Positions 1 to 4,128 of a stretch of 6,363 nt of DNA are shown piece after piece. The number at the start of each line of letters is the position of its first letter. Positions within the stretch are counted from its first letter, which is position 1. Source of the DNA: Gammaproteobacteria bacterium RBG_16_57_12 (lineage in GTDB: Bacteria > Pseudomonadota > Gammaproteobacteria > RBG-16-57-12); contig MGXL01000011.1 in NCBI GenBank assembly GCA_001801365.1, positions 6,426-12,788 on the forward strand, in the 5' to 3' direction. The notes beneath the pieces are model-generated. The model was not told the origin of the DNA. It did not search any database and saw only the letters and a program-made list of their open reading frames with translations. The translations under genes were made by a program, and so were the position numbers.

Positions 1-1231
1 CCACCGCCGCCTGCAACATGGCCAAGGCCTGCCGGGCGGCGCCAAACAGCTGCCAATAGCGAATTTCCAGATCGCGCTGGGCGATCTGCGCGCGCACCAG
101 CGCCAGAAAATCCACCGTGTTCACCTGATAGCCGGCGCGCATCGAATCCACCGTCTGACTCGCCTGGGGAAGAATGCCGGTCTCCAGCAGGCTGAGCTGT
201 TCCTCGAGCTGCCGGTATTCCACCAGCCCCCGGCGCACCTCTGTCGCTACCTCGATCTGGCGGGCGCGCAGCTCGAGCTGCTGCTCCTCCTCCCGCAGGC
301 GCTGTGCCTGAGCCCGATCCTGGCGCTGGGCGGCGCGCGCCGGAAAGATCATCCCGAAACGCAGCGTGACCATATCATCGAATCCGGGACGAGCGCCGTA
401 AGATGCCCCCAGACGGAAATCCGGGTAATAGTCGAGCCGGCTCAACTCAGTCCGCGCGCGCGATGCCTCCACCAGCGCCTGTTGCGATACGAGCCCGGCG
501 CGTACCTCCTGCGCCCTGGCTTGTAGCACCTCCTCGGCGCGCAGACGAGGCAGCGCCGTCTCGACCTGCGCCGGCAAACTCAGCGCTTGCGCGGCGGGCC
601 GGTTCAGCAGGGCATTGAGTTCGGCCACCGCCTGGGCGCGCTGTCCCTTGAGCTCCAGCTCACGATCGAGCAGATTCGAGCGCTCCAGATAGGCGAGCAG
701 CACATCCTGCTGCTGCCCCTCGCCCACCCGATATTTAGCCTGCGCAATGGCCGCCAGTTGCTCCAGCAAGTCACGGCTGCGGCCGACGATCTCCAGCGCG
801 TGCTCCAGCGCGAACAGCCGCCACCAGGCCCGGCGCACCTCCCCCGCCAGTTTGAGGCGCGCCTCCTGCACCTCGGCCTGCGCAGCATCCGCCTCGTGCT
901 GCGCGGCGCGCTGCGCATAGCGCAACTTCCCCGGATAAGGCAGCTCCTGCATCACCCCGAATTCGATCTGGGTCATGGGGTCTTCGCGCAGGGACAGGCT
1001 GGCGATCGGTACATTGGCCAGGCTCAACTCCAGCTCGGGATCGGGCAGCGCACCCTCCTGAGCGGGTTGCTCGGCAGCCGCGTCCGCCTGCGCCTGCCGC
1101 GCGCCCAACGCGGCGTTGTGCTGCGCCGCCTCGGCCAGCGCAGCCTCCAGAGTCAGCACCGGCTCCTCTGCCATGGCAACTGACAGGCCGAGAAACACCG
1201 CCGCCCCGATCGAAATACTTTTCACATGCAT
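1..1231 (-). CDS. TolC-family outer-membrane channel of a CzcC/CusC-type metal efflux system (3' end cut by window)
   Basis: This protein should form the outer-membrane and periplasmic tunnel of a tripartite RND efflux pump; the family fold is a trimeric alpha-helical barrel. The frame is open from 1231 to the left edge, giving 410 residues, close to the roughly 420 usual for CzcC/CusC-like proteins, so only the C-terminus is probably missing. Residues 1-21 are a signal peptide ending AMA before EEP. Two OEP-type halves follow, rich in Ala, Gln, Glu, Arg and Leu as expected for long coiled-coil helices. LPDPELELSL and VMQELPYPGKL (around residues 60-105) and KYRVGEGQQQDVLLA are typical of metal-type TolC proteins. 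In the second half, AGYQVNTVDFLALVRAQ matches the equivalent helix. The ATG at 1231 has GAGGG six bases upstream, overlapping the stop of the preceding cytochrome gene. Only 9 bases separate the two genes, so they are very likely co-transcribed and translationally coupled. Substrate (Cu, Ag, Zn, Co or other) cannot be read from this gene. The fusion protein and RND pump are not in the window. Confidence 0.88.
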   Translation of the reverse strand, partial: MHVKSISIGAAVFLGLSVAMAEEPVLTLEAALAEAAQHNAALGARQAQADAAAEQPAQEGALPDPELELSLANVPIASLSLREDPMTQIEFGVMQELPYPGKLRYAQRAAQHEADAAQAEVQEARLKLAGEVRRAWWRLFALEHALEIVGRSRDLLEQLAAIAQAKYRVGEGQQQDVLLAYLERSNLLDRELELKGQRAQAVAELNALLNRPAAQALSLPAQVETALPRLRAEEVLQARAQEVRAGLVSQQALVEASRARTELSRLDYYPDFRLGASYGARPGFDDMVTLRFGMIFPARAAQRQDRAQAQRLREEEQQLELRARQIEVATEVRRGLVEYRQLEEQLSLLETGILPQASQTVDSMRAGYQVNTVDFLALVRAQIAQRDLEIRYWQLFGAARQALAMLQAAV

Positions 1232-1237
1232 GCGTAG

Positions 1238-1242
1238 CCCTC
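1238..1242 (-). promoter_or_regulatory. Ribosome binding site of the TolC-family gene, overlapping the upstream stop codon
   Basis: On the minus strand GAGGG lies 6 bases before the ATG at 1231 and shares bases with the TGA stop of the cytochrome gene (1243-1241). This supports ATG 1231 over the GTG two codons later, which would lie 12 bases from the site. It implies translational coupling of the two genes. Confidence 0.7.
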
Positions 1243-2512
1243 AGAACATGAAATTCGCCAGCAGATACAGCGTATTGTTATCCCGTGCATCGCGGCCAAA
1301 ACCGTCGTAGTTTGTGCTTGCGCCGTTGAATTCATCGTAGGCGGTGTATTGCAGTGCAAGTTTGGTCTGGAGCTGCGGCAAGTAATCGAATTCCAGCACC
1401 GCCCCGCGAGTGTCCGGGCGACCGCTGGCACTTCCTTCCACCTCGCCCGGTGGATACAGTGCGGGATCGGCATCGCCGCGCACAGCAAAGTAGCCCAGTG
1501 TCACCCCGTACATGCGTTGATAAACATACCCGGCGTTCAGCCGCAGGATGTCCAGATCCCGCGCCGCGGCCCCGGTCATGCTGTCGCCATATTCCGTGCG
1601 ACGCCTGATCCAGGTGGCATAGGCAGTGACGATGTGCGGGTCGTCGACATACTGATACTGCGCATCCAGCGCCACGTCGCGGTACTCCTGCATCATGCCG
1701 AGCATCATCGCCATCGGGTCCGCAGCATCGAGCCGGGTCTTGCCCGAGATGCCATAGGCCCCTGCCGCGTAGGAGGCGCTCTCCCGTTGCCCGGTATAAG
1801 CCAGACGCCAGTACGGCGCCACGTCCATGAGCTCGCCCATCTCGCCGCCGTCGCGCGAGCGATAGCCCGTCAGCTCCACATAGACAGCGTTGTCCCACAG
1901 GGTATACACCCCCAGCCCCACCACGCGCATCGACAGCGGCATGCTCAGCCCCAGCCCCGCGGCCGGCTCCGGCGCGATCGCCGTCGGTTCGTAGGGAAAC
2001 ATATAGACCGGCGTGCTGTTCCATACATCCTGAAGCGTGGGCATGTTGTTCAGCGTCAGCCCATAGAGCAGATTGCGCCGGCCGAAGGTGGTCTGATCGG
2101 CATAGCGAATATCTGCCATCTCGAGCGCGAAGTCCTCCTCATCCTCGTAGGCCAACTGGGCGAAGGCGCCGAGCTTTTCGGTGATGCGTCCGCCGTAATA
2201 AAGGCTGGCGCTCTGTGGCACTCGCGGTTTCTTCCCGTCCAGCTCCTGACCCGCCTCGCCGAGGCGGGTGTAAGTCAGCTGCACGCCAGCGGCCAACGGT
2301 GGCAGCCGGCGCTCGCCACTGCTCAAGGTGTAACCGTTGAGTTTGAAATCCCGGCCAAATGCAGTGAGTTGCGGAAACACGGTATGACAGGCGGAACACG
2401 GCATACCGGTCTGGCGTGCGAAACTCGGGATGGCCTGCGCCGTCCCCGCAAACTGCCACAACAGCACCGCCCATCCGGCAAGCATTGCCAGTTTGTCTAT
2501 TTTGTAACGCAT
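1241..2512 (-). CDS. Cyc2-like outer-membrane porin-cytochrome c fusion protein
   Basis: This 423-residue protein probably lies in the outer membrane, with a heme-bearing N-terminal segment and a beta-barrel. Residues 1-27 are a signal peptide (RYKIDK, hydrophobic core, cut after TAQA). The mature protein starts IPSFARQTGMP followed by a single CSACH heme c site (C39, C42, H43) and FPQLTAFGRDFKLNGYTL (46-63). The rest has alternating hydrophobic/polar strands, many Tyr, Gly and Asp residues, and ends in NNTLYLLANFMF, a terminal Phe typical of BAM-folded barrels. The FARQTGMxCxxCH...FGRxFK signature and the heme-then-barrel order resemble Cyc2, the fused iron-oxidising cytochrome-porin. A broader, poorly characterised family often called only 'cytochrome C' shares these features, so iron oxidation is not shown. 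The chosen ATG has GGGGAG five bases upstream and directly precedes the signal peptide; extending to 2599 adds 29 residues that would bury it. A Met cluster (MAMMLGMM, residues 267-274) is unusual. The TolC-family gene follows after 9 bases. Confidence 0.8.
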   Translation of the reverse strand: MRYKIDKLAMLAGWAVLLWQFAGTAQAIPSFARQTGMPCSACHTVFPQLTAFGRDFKLNGYTLSSGERRLPPLAAGVQLTYTRLGEAGQELDGKKPRVPQSASLYYGGRITEKLGAFAQLAYEDEEDFALEMADIRYADQTTFGRRNLLYGLTLNNMPTLQDVWNSTPVYMFPYEPTAIAPEPAAGLGLSMPLSMRVVGLGVYTLWDNAVYVELTGYRSRDGGEMGELMDVAPYWRLAYTGQRESASYAAGAYGISGKTRLDAADPMAMMLGMMQEYRDVALDAQYQYVDDPHIVTAYATWIRRRTEYGDSMTGAAARDLDILRLNAGYVYQRMYGVTLGYFAVRGDADPALYPPGEVEGSASGRPDTRGAVLEFDYLPQLQTKLALQYTAYDEFNGASTNYDGFGRDARDNNTLYLLANFMF

Positions 2513-2517
2513 GAACA

Positions 2518-2523
2518 CTCCCC
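2518..2523 (-). promoter_or_regulatory. Ribosome binding site that sets the start of the porin-cytochrome gene
   Basis: GGGGAG on the minus strand sits 5 bases before the ATG at 2512. This fixes the start at the signal peptide MRYKIDK rather than at the upstream in-frame ATG at 2599. Confidence 0.65.
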
Positions 2524-2605
2524 AATGACCGTTGACACGTGCCGACGAATCCAGCACGCAAGAAACAGCGATCCGGCGCCGGGCGAACCATGAATGCACA
2601 TGACA

Positions 2606-2620
2606 ACGCGTTCAACGCGT
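2606..2620. repeat. Perfect 15-bp palindrome between the small Cys/His gene and the cytochrome gene
   Basis: ACGCGTT-C-AACGCGT is a perfect inverted repeat with 7-base arms and one central base. It can equally be read as a tandem AACGCGTTC/AACGCGT. It lies in the 142-base gap between the two genes, 35 bases past the upstream stop and 94 bases before the cytochrome start. It has no T-run, so it is not an intrinsic terminator. It could be an operator or a processing hairpin; the role is unknown. Confidence 0.4.
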
Positions 2621-2654
2621 AGCAGTTACAGGCAGGCCGCCAGAGCGGATCGGA

Positions 2655-3035
2655 TTACAGTTGGAGGGAGCGCGGAGGTTCCGCGAGAGGATCAGCGTGG
2701 ATATAAACCAGGGGAACTGTGGTAGGAAGATAGCGATCATGCGCCGCCGGAACAACGGCAAGGTCATGGGAAGCCGCGAAGGCAAGACAGCAATGGCCGG
2801 CGATATCGCAGCTGCTGCTGTCCAGATGGGCGCACGAGGGTGAAGAGTTATCGGCAGCCTGAGCCTGACAACCCGCCTCATCGGCATATCCCAATGAATC
2901 GGTAGTGACCTGCATGCCAGCAGCCGGGTGCAGCATCTGTTGCATGCCGGCGAAGGCGCCGTGCAGCGGCGCCGCCAGCAACAACAACCCCAGGCACAGG
3001 CTGACAATCTTTCTGAATACTGTATTAGGCATCAT
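2655..3035 (-). CDS. Small exported Cys/His/Met-rich protein, possible periplasmic metal-binding protein
   Basis: I do not recognise a named family with certainty. The 126-residue product starts MMPNTVFRK, then has a hydrophobic segment (10-29) ending GAFA, a convincing signal peptide. The mature part carries five cysteines (56, 68, 76, 82, 83) and six histidines (36, 70, 81, 90, 99, 113), with CAHL at 68-71 and CDIAGHCC at 76-83, plus Met residues around a His (MQQMLHPAAGMQ, 31-42). The tail is Pro-rich and ends PPRSLQL. Short exported proteins of this kind, loosely like CopL or DUF2946 members, often precede metal-efflux genes, and here a porin-cytochrome and a TolC channel follow. Periplasmic binding of copper or another soft metal is therefore inferred, not shown. 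The double ATG at 3035/3032 lacks a good Shine-Dalgarno sequence, so either could start. An overlapping frame (3007-2612) lacks a signal peptide and looks spurious. Confidence 0.7.
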   Translation of the reverse strand: MMPNTVFRKIVSLCLGLLLLAAPLHGAFAGMQQMLHPAAGMQVTTDSLGYADEAGCQAQAADNSSPSCAHLDSSSCDIAGHCCLAFAASHDLAVVPAAHDRYLPTTVPLVYIHADPLAEPPRSLQL

Positions 3036-3064
3036 GTTGCCACTTGAACCGCCTCAAGGACATT

Positions 3065-3080
3065 TACTGTTTTCAGTATA
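3065..3080 (-). promoter_or_regulatory. Candidate promoter -10 element with an overlapping dyad ahead of the envelope/metal gene block
   Basis: On the minus strand TATACT (3080-3075) matches the sigma-70 -10 consensus at five of six positions. It overlaps the inverted repeat TACTG-TTTT-CAGTA (3065-3078), which would cover the -10 end and the start point, a repressor-like position. It is about 40 bases before the ATG at 3035, in the 87-base gap after psiE. No good -35 is visible at 16-18 bases, so an activator may be needed or the element is fortuitous. Confidence 0.4.
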
Positions 3081-3122
3081 GACCGGTAGCGGCGGAAAAG
3101 CGATGCTCTTGAATCCCCGCGC

Positions 3123-3536
3123 CTATTCATGGCGACTATAGGGGAATTTGACATGGCCATAGCGGAGCACCAGCACGGTCAAGCCCAGCAGCAGAGCCGC
3201 CGCGGTGATGGCGATCATCTCCCAGACTTCCAGTTCCTTCATGTCCAGAATCAGATAGCGGGCCAAGGCGACAATGGCGATATAGATCGGCAGGCGCACT
3301 GGCAGACGATGGGACTCGAGATATATCCCCACCATGGTCAACACCTCAAGATAGATAAACATCAACAGCAGATCGGCCAGCGTCACATCCCAGATCATGA
3401 TCATATGCATGACCTCCTTGATCATTGCCAGGGTCGTGGCAATGGCAATCACGATCAGCCCGCTATTCTCGATGGCCACAAGGCTGGTGTGGGCCATATT
3501 TTTTGCTTTATCAGTCATGCGCGCTATCTCATCCAT
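3123..3536 (-). CDS. psiE: PsiE-family (phosphate-starvation-inducible E) inner-membrane protein
   Basis: This 137-residue integral membrane protein has four predicted helices, at roughly residues 25-46, 52-73, 80-98 and 105-125. The core from 60 to 100 carries the family's hallmark: FIYLEVLTMVGIYLES, then RLPVRLPIYIAIVALARYLI and LDMK. Length agrees with Escherichia coli PsiE (about 136 residues). E. coli psiE was named for induction by phosphate starvation, but the biochemical role of the family is unknown, and many members in other bacteria have no proven phosphate link. The first 20 residues are polar and likely cytoplasmic. The ATG at 3536 has only a weak purine stretch (ACAGAGA) before it; M7 is a possible alternative start. 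I see no convincing Pho box upstream. It is separated from the unknown gene before it by 72 bases holding a strong hairpin, and from the next gene by 87 bases, so it may be its own transcription unit. Confidence 0.88.
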   Translation of the reverse strand: MDEIARMTDKAKNMAHTSLVAIENSGLIVIAIATTLAMIKEVMHMIMIWDVTLADLLLMFIYLEVLTMVGIYLESHRLPVRLPIYIAIVALARYLILDMKELEVWEMIAITAAALLLGLTVLVLRYGHVKFPYSRHE

Positions 3537-3565
3537 TCTCTGTTGGGTTTAACTGACGGGGATTT

Positions 3566-3597
3566 CCATGTCGGCTAGTATAACGTAGCCAACATGG
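3566..3597 (-). terminator. Strong 12-bp hairpin after the cbb-linked unknown gene (terminator-like without T-run, or operator)
   Basis: CCATGTCGGCTA and TAGCCAACATGG form 12-base arms around an 8-base loop. On the plus strand one position is a C/A mismatch; in minus-strand RNA that pair becomes a G-U wobble, so the stem is fully paired only in the direction of the genes. It begins 11 bases after the stop at 3609. No T-run follows, so it is not a classic intrinsic terminator; it could protect or process the 3' end, or help Rho-dependent termination. A TATACT -10-like sequence (3582-3577) lies at the loop and could serve psiE, in which case the dyad might be an operator. No clear -35 was found. 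Confidence 0.45.
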
Positions 3598-3608
3598 TCA
3601 GCGGAAAT

Positions 3609-4013
3609 CTATGACTTGGGTGGTAAAGATCGAACCTTATCCCCGCTATCGGTTTGGTGGCTGGCAAGCTGCTCGGCCAGCGCGGCTTCCACATCCGCAA
3701 ATACCTGATTGAGGATCAGGCCGGCATGGATATGATAATAGCGTAACTTGCATTTGATCTGTTCGTGCAAGGTGCGCCGGCCAGTCACCTGAAAGTCGGT
3801 CCATGCCATGATCGGCAGGTCATCCATGCTTTCATCGACCACCAGCCACAACTCTTCATCCATCATCATGCACAGGTTACGCAAATGGGGTAGTGCCAGC
3901 CGCAGCGGACTGGCGATTCTGAGCAGTGCCAGCCGCACGCGGTTGTAGTCCTCGGCCTTGACGCTCACCGCGTGTATCTGCATCACCGGCACATCATTCA
4001 AGCGCGTCTTCAC
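3609..4013 (-). CDS. Unknown 134-residue protein directly downstream of cbbO
   Basis: I do not recognise this family. I chose the GTG at 4013 because a perfect AGGAGG stands six bases before it; the frame is open to an upstream GTG at 4106, but that start has no such site. The protein is soluble, with no signal peptide or membrane segment. It opens MKTRLNDVPVMQIHAVSVKA, followed by a basic amphipathic stretch (25-46, several Arg and Leu), a strand-like segment EELWLVVDESMDDLPIMAWTDF (53-74), then TLHEQIKCKLRYYHIHAGLI (81-100) with H83, C88, H94 and H96, a helix to about 118, and a polar tail. Its place 115 bases past cbbO suggests a role tied to Rubisco or its operon. Nitrosomonas europaea has an extra gene, cbbN, in its cbbLSQON cluster; whether this gene is related cannot be judged here. 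Co-transcription with cbbO is uncertain because a weak terminator-like hairpin lies between them. Confidence 0.75.
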   Translation of the reverse strand: MKTRLNDVPVMQIHAVSVKAEDYNRVRLALLRIASPLRLALPHLRNLCMMMDEELWLVVDESMDDLPIMAWTDFQVTGRRTLHEQIKCKLRYYHIHAGLILNQVFADVEAALAEQLASHQTDSGDKVRSLPPKS

Positions 4014-4019
4014 TGCCGC

Positions 4020-4025
4020 CCTCCT
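4020..4025 (-). promoter_or_regulatory. Perfect Shine-Dalgarno sequence that selects a GTG start
   Basis: AGGAGG on the minus strand stands 6 bases ahead of GTG 4013. It is the best ribosome binding site in the window and decides the start of the 134-residue unknown protein. Confidence 0.75.
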
Positions 4026-4050
4026 GGGATAGAGGCTTTGCACAGTATCG

Positions 4051-4082
4051 AAAAAAATCCATGGACAATTCCAGTATGGATC
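4051..4082 (-). terminator. Weak terminator-like hairpin with T-run between cbbO and the unknown gene
   Basis: On the minus strand ATCCAT and ATGGAT pair across a 13-base loop (7 bp counting a flanking G-U pair). They are followed at once by six T (4056-4051). It begins 46 bases past the cbbO stop. The stem is short and AT-rich, so it would at most terminate partially, lowering expression of the next gene relative to cbbO. Confidence 0.35.
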
Positions 4083-4128
4083 AGCAATCCGGGGCTGTCC
4101 ACTCACGACACACGCCTGGAACGGCCGG

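Noticed and set aside
587..1183. 198-codon plus-strand frame opposite the TolC-family gene
   Set aside because: The minus-strand frame from 1231 is open to the window edge and reads as a TolC-family protein with a signal peptide, so the plus-strand frame is a shadow.
1349..2593. 414-codon open frame on the plus strand opposite the cytochrome gene
   Set aside because: It is antisense to a gene with a signal peptide, heme motif and good ribosome binding site. Its translation is rich in Arg, His, Pro and Gln with no domain, as expected for a shadow frame in GC-rich DNA.
2612..3007. 131-codon minus-strand frame overlapping the small Cys/His protein
   Set aside because: It has no signal peptide or recognisable pattern. 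The alternative frame has a clean signal peptide and a clustered Cys/His pattern.
3060..3085. Possible LexA box around CTGTTTTCAGTA
   Set aside because: The CTGT half is present but no ACAG half follows at the required 8-base spacing.
3537..3640. Possible Pho box upstream of psiE
   Set aside because: GTCAT and CTGAC fragments occur but not as 11-base-spaced direct repeats of the Pho box consensus.
4014..4106. N-terminal extension of the unknown gene to a GTG at 4106
   Set aside because: No ribosome binding site precedes it, it would contain the terminator-like hairpin, and a perfect AGGAGG marks the GTG at 4013.
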